Assembly (NCBI GenBank): GCA_947251855.1
Contig: CAMXUZ010000045.1
Coordinates: 1 to 5,896 of the forward strand
DNA: 5,896 nucleotides
Direction of reading: 5' to 3'
From: an uncultured Ruaniaceae bacterium
GTDB lineage: Bacteria; Actinomycetota; Actinomycetes; Actinomycetales; Beutenbergiaceae
Made by a program: the position numbers and the translations under genes. Positions 1 through 5,829 of the stretch are shown in pieces. Every line of letters starts with the position of its first letter. Within the stretch, counting starts at the first letter, position 1. A model generated the notes under the pieces. That model did no database searches and had not been told where the DNA came from. It saw nothing but the letters and a program-made list of their open reading frames with translations.

Positions 1-979
1 CCCGGCGGTACTGATCGATGAGCATCGGAAAGTCCCGGGAGGGCAGCCTGTCCCCGTACCAGGAGGACTTGATCGCTCCCCCGCGCCCGAACACCTCATC
101 GAGCGGGATCTCCCAGGTCGTCCCCGGATCGGGCACGCCCACAAGCACCACCCGCCCAGCAAGATCGCGGGCCTGGAAGGACTGGATGAACGTGTCCTTG
201 ATGCCCACGGCGTCGATGACGACGTCCGCGCCGAACCCGCGGGTAAGTCCCTTGATTCCATCAACCGCATCGGTGTTCGCGGAGTTCACCGTGTGGGTCG
301 CCCCGAATTTCTTGGCCTGCTCGAGCTTGGCGTCGCCGATGTCGACGGCGATGATCGCCGTCGCACCAGCCAACGCGGCACCCGCGATCGCGGCCACGCC
401 CACGCCCCCCCAGCCGATCACCGCCACGGGCTCGCCGAGTTTCACCTCACCGGTGTTGATCGCCGCGCCGACCCCGGCCATGACTCCGCAGCCCAATAGG
501 CCCACGGCGGCGTACTGCTCGGGAGCGAGATCCCCTTCGATCTTCGTGCACTGCCCCGCCGCGACGAGCGTCTTCTCAGCGAACGCGCCGATCCCCAACG
601 CGGGCTCGAGCGGCGTGCCATCTTCCAACGTCATCTTCTGACTCGCGTTGTGGGTAGCGAAGCAATACCACGGCTCGCCCCGGCTGCACGCGCGGCAATC
701 GCCGCACACCGCGCGCCAGTTGAGGATCACCCGATCCCCGGGTGCCAGGTCCGTCACGTCATCCCCGACAGCGGAAACTATCCCCGTGGCCTCATGACCG
801 AGCAAGAACGGGAAATCGTCATTCACCCCGCCGACCTTGTAATGCACGTCCGTCTGGCACACCCCGCACGTGAGCACATCTACCAGCGCCTCACCCGGGC
901 CTGGATCAGGCACAAGGATCGTCTCCACCGTCACCGGTGCATCCTTCGCCATCGAAACGACCCCTTTAACCTTATGCAT
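1..979 (-). CDS. mscR: S-(hydroxymethyl)mycothiol dehydrogenase (mycothiol-dependent formaldehyde dehydrogenase), 3' end outside window
   Basis: Zinc-dependent medium-chain alcohol dehydrogenase that oxidises the formaldehyde-mycothiol adduct with NAD+ in the cytosol, leading to formate. I translated it by hand: 326 codons are visible of a family length near 360, so about 35 C-terminal residues lie beyond the left edge. Visible motifs are the catalytic zinc region [10 protein letters not shown] (38-47) with GHE (61-63), the structural zinc cysteines C92-x2-C95-x2-C98-x7-C106, the family-typical stretches [10 protein letters not shown] and GIGAF.EKTLV, and C164 in [10 protein letters not shown]. 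The Rossmann motif is GWGGVG (189-194), then an acidic D213, then KSSWYGD near the edge. The ATG at 979 is chosen because the family N-terminus (K-G-V-V-S then APV) begins there, and AGAAGGGA lies 8 nt upstream. It follows the permease gene by 97 nt on the same strand. Inferred role: removal of formaldehyde released by the upstream N-demethylase. The family call is confident because close glutathione-dependent class III enzymes differ in these motifs. Confidence 0.92.
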   Translation of the reverse strand, partial: MHKVKGVVSMAKDAPVTVETILVPDPGPGEALVDVLTCGVCQTDVHYKVGGVNDDFPFLLGHEATGIVSAVGDDVTDLAPGDRVILNWRAVCGDCRACSRGEPWYCFATHNASQKMTLEDGTPLEPALGIGAFAEKTLVAAGQCTKIEGDLAPEQYAAVGLLGCGVMAGVGAAINTGEVKLGEPVAVIGWGGVGVAAIAGAALAGATAIIAVDIGDAKLEQAKKFGATHTVNSANTDAVDGIKGLTRGFGADVVIDAVGIKDTFIQSFQARDLAGRVVLVGVPDPGTTWEIPLDEVFGRGGAIKSSWYGDRLPSRDFPMLIDQYRR

Positions 980-987
980 TGAGCACG

Positions 988-995
988 TCCCTTCT
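988..995 (-). promoter_or_regulatory. Shine-Dalgarno site of the formaldehyde dehydrogenase gene
   Basis: On the minus strand AGAAGGGA precedes the ATG at 979 by 8 nt. It supports the upstream ATG over the internal in-frame ATG at 952, and shows that the gene can be translated independently of the permease. Confidence 0.7.
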
Positions 996-1008
996 CTGCA
1001 CCTTTGCG

Positions 1009-1024
1009 TGTTTCGTACGTAACA
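1009..1024. promoter_or_regulatory. 16-bp near-perfect palindrome, candidate operator of the formaldehyde dehydrogenase gene
   Basis: The sequence TGTTTCGTACGTAACA is an inverted repeat with arms TGTT/AACA around the self-complementary core CGTACG; only one pair (T opposite T) breaks symmetry. It lies 30-45 nt upstream of the start codon at 979, just downstream of a TATCCT hexamer that could be a -10 element. A repressor of TetR type or similar binding here would block initiation. The binding protein is unknown and the assignment rests on symmetry and position only. Confidence 0.45.
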
Positions 1025-1029
1025 GGATA
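1024..1029 (-). promoter_or_regulatory. Possible -10 element (TATCCT) for the formaldehyde dehydrogenase gene
   Basis: TATCCT on the minus strand matches 4 of 6 bases of TATAAT and would place a transcript start near 1017, inside the palindrome at 1009-1024. No convincing -35 hexamer was found at 16-18 nt spacing, so the promoter is tentative. Confidence 0.25.
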
Positions 1030-1076
1030 GTCGGAGCTTTAAGTTTTTGTAGGAAACGATTGCGGCTCGAGCCTTC

Positions 1077-2462
1077 TCACTTCACTGTGAGGCCACTTTT
1101 CCTTTCCAACTCATGAACGCCTTTTTCTTCTAGATGATCTTTCTTGCCGACGTGGTGGAAAACAATATTCAGCACAATCGCACTGATGGCCCCAGCAGTG
1201 ATGCCACTTTCGAAGAAGAATCCGAGCCACCCGGGTGCGGCTGCCTGGATCCCCGGTTGCGTCGTGACGAACAGGCCGATTCCCATGCTCGCAGCCACAA
1301 CGACCGAATTTCGCTGATCTTTGAAGTTGACTTTAGCTAGTAGCTCGACCCCGACAACGGCAACCATTGCGAACATCGCCAGTGATGCGCCACCGAGAAC
1401 GGGTTGGGGGATCGCCGTCAATATCGCGCCGAATTTCGGGAAGAGGCCGAGGAGGATCATGAAGCATCCGGCGGTCGCCACGACCCATCGGCTCCGTACA
1501 CGCGTCAAGCGAACCAAGCCGACATTCTCACTGAAACTTGTGTACGGGAAGGAGTTGAGGATTCCCCCCAGCGCCACGGACAATCCATCCGCTCGCATCG
1601 CACGAGAGATATCGTCCTTCTTCGTTTCTCTTCCAATAATCTCAGAAACCGCAAAAATCGCCCCCGTAGTCTCGACGCAGGTGATTATCACAACAACGAG
1701 CATGCTAATTATTGCGCCCAAGGAGAATTGTGGAACGCCGAATTGGAATGGCACGACGAGTCCGAATGCGTCGGCTTCACGAACTTGGTCGAAATTCGCG
1801 TCACCCAACATCCACGCGACGAGTGTTCCGATGACAAGTGATAGAAGCACGCCAATTGTCGCCAAGAAGCCGCGGAACACGCGCTGGGATATCACGATGA
1901 ATACCAGCGTACCCAGCGCATAGGCGAGGTTTCTCGAACTGCTCGGATCGAGGGACCCATCACCGCCCACGGCCTGTTTGGCCGCTTCCGGCAATAACGA
2001 TAGACCAATGATCGCGAGCACCGACCCCGTGACCACGGGTGGAAAGAACTTCACGATACGGCCGAGCAGCGGCGCGAATAGGAACGTAAGAACCCCGCTG
2101 ACAATGATGGCTCCGTAGACGGTTCGAAGCCCGCTCGCTCCTCCCCCATTGCTCGACGCAATGGCGATCAGCGGCCCGATACCGGCAAAGGCGATCCCCT
2201 GGAGGAGTGGAAGCCGTACCCCGATCTTCCACACGCCGACAGCCTGTAACAACGTCGCGATACCGCAGGTGAGCATCGCGGCGTTGATCAGCTTCACTAG
2301 CTCGGCGCTCGTCAGTCCGATGGCCGAGGCCACGATGATCGGTATAACTATCGCGCCCCCGGCGAAGAATGCCAATACGTGTTGGAACCCGTAGACCGCG
2401 AGATAACCAAAACCGAGTGTTTCATCCTGAGGCAGAGGCGATTTCTCCTTCCTCCGCCTCAT
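1077..2462 (-). CDS. NCS2-family purine (xanthine/uracil-type) permease
   Basis: Inner-membrane nucleobase:cation symporter of the NCS2 (UraA/UapA/XanQ) fold; likely imports xanthine or a methylated purine. The protein is 461 residues from the chosen start, normal for the family, and almost wholly hydrophobic with some 12-14 membrane segments. Visible family marks are the QH pair (27-28) in the first membrane segment ([11 protein letters not shown]), the acidic E264 in the segment reading [10 protein letters not shown], and the NCS2 signature [10 protein letters not shown] (312-321). An ATG at 2540 is in frame but lacks a ribosome site and would overlap the GST-like gene by 82 nt. The ATG at 2462 gives an ATGA overlap with that gene's stop, a normal N-terminus (MRRRKEKSP), and a GAGGG 4 nt upstream, so coupling is likely. 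Clustered with N-demethylase genes, it most plausibly supplies their substrate. Exact specificity cannot be read from sequence. Confidence 0.9.
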   Translation of the reverse strand: MRRRKEKSPLPQDETLGFGYLAVYGFQHVLAFFAGGAIVIPIIVASAIGLTSAELVKLINAAMLTCGIATLLQAVGVWKIGVRLPLLQGIAFAGIGPLIAIASSNGGGASGLRTVYGAIIVSGVLTFLFAPLLGRIVKFFPPVVTGSVLAIIGLSLLPEAAKQAVGGDGSLDPSSSRNLAYALGTLVFIVISQRVFRGFLATIGVLLSLVIGTLVAWMLGDANFDQVREADAFGLVVPFQFGVPQFSLGAIISMLVVVIITCVETTGAIFAVSEIIGRETKKDDISRAMRADGLSVALGGILNSFPYTSFSENVGLVRLTRVRSRWVVATAGCFMILLGLFPKFGAILTAIPQPVLGGASLAMFAMVAVVGVELLAKVNFKDQRNSVVVAASMGIGLFVTTQPGIQAAAPGWLGFFFESGITAGAISAIVLNIVFHHVGKKDHLEEKGVHELERKSGLTVK

Positions 2463-3085
2463 AAAACCCTCGCGGGACTTGCGGGGAATATTCCCGGCAT
2501 CAACGACATGCGTGGAACGCGTTTGACGCGGTCGCACCATCGTCGTACGGCGGGGTAATCTCGTCTGTCGATTCCGCCTTCGTCTGACAGCGCGACGTCC
2601 GGGAAACAGGCTATGTCTGCCAGCGAAAACTCTTCAGCGACGAAGTCATGGCCCAGCTGCTCACCGAACCACAGGTGCCGGTCTAAGGTGTTCAGCAGTC
2701 GATGCGCTTTCTCGCGCGCCGCTCCAATATCTAGCGGTTCACCAAAGGCTTCATGACGCCGCGCTGCGCCAGCAGAGTTCGAAAGGCTTTGGGAGAATAG
2801 CAGCCAGTCAAGCGCAATCGCGCGGCGGGCAGGATCGCTTCGCGGAAGTAAGCTCCCGGGTGCATCGTATGTATCGGCAAGGTGCAGCATTGCCGCCACC
2901 GGTTGATGCAGAACCACGTTCGGCACCACCCTTTGGTCATTCAACGCGACGACCGGGGTGATGGAGGGATCATCCGGAACGAATTCCTCTAATGCGATCG
3001 AGTCGTATTCTAAATCCAAATAATCTAGTACCGCTCGGACCTTATAACATTCCGCGGACATCTCGTAGTCATAGAGGGTGATCAT
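2459..3085 (-). CDS. ndmE: GST-fold protein resembling NdmE, probable structural partner of the demethylase
   Basis: A 208-residue protein of glutathione S-transferase fold: thioredoxin-like N-terminal domain (ITLYDYEMSAECYKVRAVL, 2-20; cis-proline in VVP at 54) and an all-helical C-terminal domain with the helix-6 N-capping box SLAD (154-157). Known background: in Pseudomonas putida CBB5 a GST-like protein, NdmE, is needed for activity of the NdmCD 7-methylxanthine demethylase and is thought to hold the complex together. The position directly after the NdmD-like gene and the fold match that role. The usual Glu/Asp-Ser pair that binds the glutamyl end of glutathione is Gln61-Pro62 here, and the neighbouring detoxification gene implies a mycothiol host, so ordinary glutathione catalysis is doubtful. 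The start at 3085 lies 12 nt after the preceding stop, with only a weak ribosome site. A catalytic GST or a maleylpyruvate isomerase-like enzyme is a less likely alternative. Confidence 0.75.
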   Translation of the reverse strand: MITLYDYEMSAECYKVRAVLDYLDLEYDSIALEEFVPDDPSITPVVALNDQRVVPNVVLHQPVAAMLHLADTYDAPGSLLPRSDPARRAIALDWLLFSQSLSNSAGAARRHEAFGEPLDIGAAREKAHRLLNTLDRHLWFGEQLGHDFVAEEFSLADIACFPDVALSDEGGIDRRDYPAVRRWCDRVKRVPRMSLMPGIFPASPARVL

Positions 3086-3097
3086 ATTACCGTAGTT

Positions 3098-4840
3098 TCA
3101 CAGGTCTAGGGTGAGGCTGGGGCTCTTCGCTCGGGACACGCACGTCATCATGCAATGACCGGATTCTTTCTCGGCGTCGCTGAGATAGACGTCTTGATGA
3201 TCCGGTTCGCCGTCGATCACGGTGACCTGGCAGGTTCCGCAAGCCCCCTGTTCGCAGGAGGAGGCCATGGTGACTCCCGCCGCGCGCAGAGTCTGCAAGA
3301 TGGTCTTTCCCGGTTTCACCGTCAGGTTCATAACAGAGCGCGCGAGGACGATCTCGAACTCGCTGCTGTCATCGATATCTTGGTCATTGCGAAAGTACTC
3401 GAAGCTGACTCTTTCGCTCGGTACCCCGCCGGCAGCAGCCTTCTCCCTCACAACATCGAGCATCGGAGGCGGACCGCACACGTACAATTGGAAGTCGGTG
3501 CCGTCCAACGTCGCGAGTATCTTTTCTATTTCACTACCCGTCTCCCCCGGGTTCAAACCGGGAATTATTCTGACATTCTCAAGCGCATCAATGCGGTCTC
3601 TAAAGGCCACATCTTCATCACCGGAAACGAAATAGTGAAGCTCCGAAGGAAGCGAGTAGTGCGTCAGCGTCTGCGCCATCGCGAGCAGAGGCGTGATACC
3701 AATTCCGCCCGCCACGAAGACCGTTCTGTCACGGTCTCGTCGCAGGGGGAAATTGTTGCGGGGAAGGGACACTGCCAAGACATCCCCGACGTTGACGACC
3801 TCGTGAATGGTCTGCGACCCTCCTTCCGAGTCTGGCGTTCTCTTTACTCCCAGGATGTAAGCGTCCGTCTCCCCTGGGCCGTTGATGAGTGAGTATTGCC
3901 GGATCAGACCGTTCGGCAGCGCCACGTCAATATGCGCCCCGGGTTGCCCCGTCGGAAGCACGTGATCGTCAATCGCCTCTAGACGCATCGCACGGACATC
4001 TTTAGCGCAATCCCATACCTCGGCCACCTGAACGCGGGTGGGCAGTTCCCGGTCGTCAGTCGTTTCGGGCATTGACGCAAGCTCCGCGGCAACCGGCTCG
4101 TAGGACGGAGAGATTCGCTGCCGCACGGGCGCCCGGGTGGACAGCTCTTGGGCGTGCTTCCTGATGCGAGTGAGTTCGGTGTCTACTCGCGCCAGGAGTC
4201 GGATCCGAGCAAGTCGGTCGTCCGGCTGGATTCGAGACTCAATGACGCCGCGGATCACCGAGCAGTCGGAGTTGACGGGCTGGACGAAGAAGAAACCGAC
4301 CCCTGGGACCTCGACAGCAAAATCGCTCACCTGAACCGCCGGCGAGCTTCCCGACGACTCGAGCGAAGGTGGCGAATCGAGTAGTACACGAACGACATCC
4401 TCTGGACGTCCCGAGACAGGCATGGGCCGGGCCGCCATGGTGCTGTGGGTCTCTAGGGGCTCGGTGGCAGGCTGCCCCGTCGTCGTCCACACCAAACCTG
4501 AGGCGAGCCTGACCTGATAGGTCCTATTGGAGATCGTGCGGGGCGGGGCATCCGCAGGATGGGCGGGAATATAGATACAGTCTGCTGTTCGGTTGGCGTA
4601 TTTCCAACCATGGTATTGGCACTTCAATTCACGACCGTCGTTCTGGCCGATGGAGAGCCGAACACCGCGGTGTAAACACCGGTTCTCCCAAACGTTTATG
4701 AAATCGTCGTCGGCTTTCCAGATCGCGAGTTCTTGACCGAGGAGTTCCCCCTGATAAACGTGCCGGTATGTCAGGTCGGAAATAGAAGCGACGGGATGCC
4801 AGACGTCCGAGGCGATAGTAAGGATATCGGCGGTGGTCAT
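3098..4840 (-). CDS. ndmD: NdmD-like reductase: Rieske domain fused to FMN/NADH reductase and plant-type ferredoxin
   Basis: A 580-residue cytosolic electron-transfer protein with four visible parts. First is a Rieske [2Fe-2S] domain (about 10-125) with C55-x-H57 and C74-x2-H77. Second is a linker of about 115 residues. Third is a phthalate-dioxygenase-reductase type module with the FMN motif RQYSL (314-318), nucleotide-binding AGGIGITPLL (377-386) and CGPPPM (455-460). Last is a plant-type [2Fe-2S] ferredoxin with C529-x4-C534-x2-C537 and C567. Ordinary reductases of this class lack the Rieske domain, whereas NdmD of the CBB5 caffeine pathway has it and is of similar size (about 588 residues). 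Stretches such as WENRC.HRG, CQYHGW, LPRN.FPL, SCEQG.CGTC, ESG...CVSR and the final LDL also match NdmD as I recall it. It would pass NADH electrons to the Rieske-less oxygenase encoded just upstream. Its ATG directly abuts the oxygenase stop (TGAATG), and AAAGGGG lies 8 nt upstream. Confidence 0.88.
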   Translation of the reverse strand: MTTADILTIASDVWHPVASISDLTYRHVYQGELLGQELAIWKADDDFINVWENRCLHRGVRLSIGQNDGRELKCQYHGWKYANRTADCIYIPAHPADAPPRTISNRTYQVRLASGLVWTTTGQPATEPLETHSTMAARPMPVSGRPEDVVRVLLDSPPSLESSGSSPAVQVSDFAVEVPGVGFFFVQPVNSDCSVIRGVIESRIQPDDRLARIRLLARVDTELTRIRKHAQELSTRAPVRQRISPSYEPVAAELASMPETTDDRELPTRVQVAEVWDCAKDVRAMRLEAIDDHVLPTGQPGAHIDVALPNGLIRQYSLINGPGETDAYILGVKRTPDSEGGSQTIHEVVNVGDVLAVSLPRNNFPLRRDRDRTVFVAGGIGITPLLAMAQTLTHYSLPSELHYFVSGDEDVAFRDRIDALENVRIIPGLNPGETGSEIEKILATLDGTDFQLYVCGPPPMLDVVREKAAAGGVPSERVSFEYFRNDQDIDDSSEFEIVLARSVMNLTVKPGKTILQTLRAAGVTMASSCEQGACGTCQVTVIDGEPDHQDVYLSDAEKESGHCMMTCVSRAKSPSLTLDL

Positions 4841-5749
4841 TCAGCGCGCCCCTTTCATCGCGCCGGGGATTACCCCGTAACGAACACCGAGCTGCGATAA
4901 CATGCGCCGGTACGCTACTGCTGTCTTATCTGCCCTGATCGGAGTCTCTGCGCGGGGGTCCAGTGGGAGCCGCTTCGGGAGCTGGTTTTCAAGGATCGGT
5001 TTATCGTGGCCGAAGATATCCATTTGGAAGCGTTTCAGCGCCCACTCTGGGCTCTCGTCGTCCAGCAGACACAGCCACATATGTGCCCGGATGTGCTCTT
5101 GGTTCAACGGCTGGATGAACAGCGTGATGACATCAAGACGGTCAGCACTGTTCGGGCTCGATTTGCACAGCGCCGCGCAATTGGAATGCATCACCCTGTA
5201 GCCGTATTCAACCTCTGCTCCCTGAGTGCTCGAACCCGCAGCCTTGGGCTGATAGAACAGGCAGTCTGTCGCGAGAATCTCGATCTCCTGGACGGAAGAA
5301 GTGACGTTGTAATCTTTCACCTCCGTCCTGGGCTCGGTCCCGAGAACTCCCTCATGGACAAAAGGAAAATGCCCCATGTCCAAGAAGTTCTCCATCGCGC
5401 GTCCGGCTGAGATTCGAACATCAATGGTCCCGGCATGGACCTTCCGGCGATCTTCCTCTTGCGATTCAGGTATTTCGAATAGCGCTCGAGGCGTTCCGAG
5501 TGAGGTCCACAGGTAACCAAACCGTTGAATCGTCGGAAGCTCTCTTCCGCCTTCCGTGGGCGAGACCACCTCAAACGATGATTCCGATACCCGCACTACC
5601 TCGAGGGGATAACCCAGAAGTTTGTCTTCTTTGGGCTCGCCCACCGTCCAGTCGCTGGCGTACCCGAGTGGGTGCCACAGATTCAGCAACACCTCATCTT
5701 CACACCGCTCGGCCTCGTCGCTGAGAACCGACTCCGCAAATGCAACCAC
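4841..5749 (-). CDS. ndmC: NdmC-like non-haem iron N-demethylase lacking its own Rieske domain
   Basis: Catalytic oxygenase component, 302 residues from the GTG at 5749. The family 2-His-1-carboxylate iron site is visible: ENFLDMGHFPFVHEG (120-134) gives D124, the likely electron-relay aspartate, plus H127 and H132, and D249 in GHDKPILENQ supplies the carboxylate. The C-terminal part (FGHDKPILENQ..., then RADKTAVAYRRMLSQL) follows the N-demethylase NdmA closely as I recall it. No C-x-H...C-x2-H Rieske motif exists anywhere, and the protein is about 50 residues shorter than NdmA or NdmB. Known background: NdmC of Pseudomonas putida CBB5 also lacks the Rieske cluster and borrows that of NdmD to remove the N7-methyl of 7-methylxanthine, giving xanthine and formaldehyde. 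Adjacent NdmD- and NdmE-like genes support the same arrangement. The start is the second of two in-frame GTG codons, because GGAAGG lies 8 nt before it. Substrate identity is inferred; another N-methyl purine is possible. Confidence 0.82.
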   Translation of the reverse strand: MVAFAESVLSDEAERCEDEVLLNLWHPLGYASDWTVGEPKEDKLLGYPLEVVRVSESSFEVVSPTEGGRELPTIQRFGYLWTSLGTPRALFEIPESQEEDRRKVHAGTIDVRISAGRAMENFLDMGHFPFVHEGVLGTEPRTEVKDYNVTSSVQEIEILATDCLFYQPKAAGSSTQGAEVEYGYRVMHSNCAALCKSSPNSADRLDVITLFIQPLNQEHIRAHMWLCLLDDESPEWALKRFQMDIFGHDKPILENQLPKRLPLDPRAETPIRADKTAVAYRRMLSQLGVRYGVIPGAMKGAR

Positions 5750-5757
5750 TAATGACA

Positions 5758-5763
5758 CCTTCC
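5758..5763 (-). promoter_or_regulatory. Shine-Dalgarno site that fixes the start of the NdmC-like gene at 5749
   Basis: GGAAGG on the minus strand ends 8 nt before the GTG at 5749. For the upstream GTG at 5758 the same site would overlap the start codon, so the longer reading by three residues is unlikely. The site lies inside one arm of the inverted repeat at 5758-5778. Confidence 0.65.
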
Positions 5764-5778
5764 GATTGAATCGGGAGG
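5758..5778. promoter_or_regulatory. 21-bp inverted repeat, candidate operator or RBS-sequestering hairpin of the ndm operon
   Basis: Arms CCGATT and AATCGG are perfect around a single central base at 5768. After one mismatched pair (5761/5775) symmetry resumes for three more pairs (CCT/AGG), so 9 of 10 pairs match. It sits between the two divergent genes and covers the ribosome binding site of the NdmC-like gene. A dimeric regulator, perhaps the product of the divergent gene at 5830, is the simplest reading. In RNA the same symmetry could pair the Shine-Dalgarno bases with CCTCCC upstream. Which of these applies cannot be decided from sequence. Confidence 0.55.
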
Positions 5779-5782
5779 GAGA

Positions 5783-5791
5783 CGGTAACCG
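5783..5791. promoter_or_regulatory. Short palindrome CGGTAACCG in the divergent intergenic region
   Basis: A 9-nt palindrome with arms CGGT/ACCG around a central A. Its centre is 19 nt from the centre of the larger inverted repeat, close to two helical turns, so it could be a second regulator contact. It is short enough to occur by chance. Confidence 0.25.
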
Positions 5792-5817
5792 AATTGAGGT
5801 CTTCTAAGTCCCGCCCC

Positions 5818-5822
5818 GGAGG
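5818..5822 (+). promoter_or_regulatory. Shine-Dalgarno site of the divergent gene
   Basis: A full GGAGG lies 7 nt before the ATG at 5830 on the plus strand. This is the strongest ribosome binding site in the window and the main evidence for the truncated gene that follows. Confidence 0.7.
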
Positions 5823-5829
5823 TGACGTA

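Noticed and set aside
401..410. Run of seven C bases giving Trp190 in the Rossmann motif GWGGVG, suspected frameshift.
   Set aside because: The reading frame and family motifs continue correctly on both sides; it is an unusual residue, not a broken frame.
18..641. Long plus-strand open frame of 207 codons.
   Set aside because: It lies antisense to the well-conserved formaldehyde dehydrogenase; its Pro/Ala/Ser/Thr-rich product is typical of the complementary frame of a high-GC gene.
1064..1073. Palindrome GGCTCGAGCC just after the permease stop, as a terminator.
   Set aside because: Only a very short stem is possible and no T-run follows on the minus strand, so it does not look like an intrinsic terminator.
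1321..1923. Plus-strand open frame of 200 codons opposite the permease.
   Set aside because: No recognisable domain, and the opposite strand carries the full NCS2 signature in frame.
2463..2540. Upstream ATG at 2540 giving a 487-residue permease.
   Set aside because: It has no ribosome binding site, adds an Arg-rich stretch not expected in the family and overlaps the GST-like gene by 82 nt; the ATGA overlap start at 2462 fits better.
3155..3892. Plus-strand open frame of 245 codons opposite the reductase.
   Set aside because: Antisense to the FMN, NADH and ferredoxin motifs of the NdmD-like protein; its product shows no family motif.
3098..4840. Plain phthalate dioxygenase reductase or vanillate demethylase reductase (VanB).
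   Set aside because: Those enzymes are near 320 residues and lack the N-terminal Rieske domain; the 580-residue architecture fits NdmD.
5750..5758. GTG at 5758 as start of the NdmC-like gene.
   Set aside because: The only good Shine-Dalgarno sequence, GGAAGG, touches this codon and is correctly spaced (8 nt) for the GTG at 5749.
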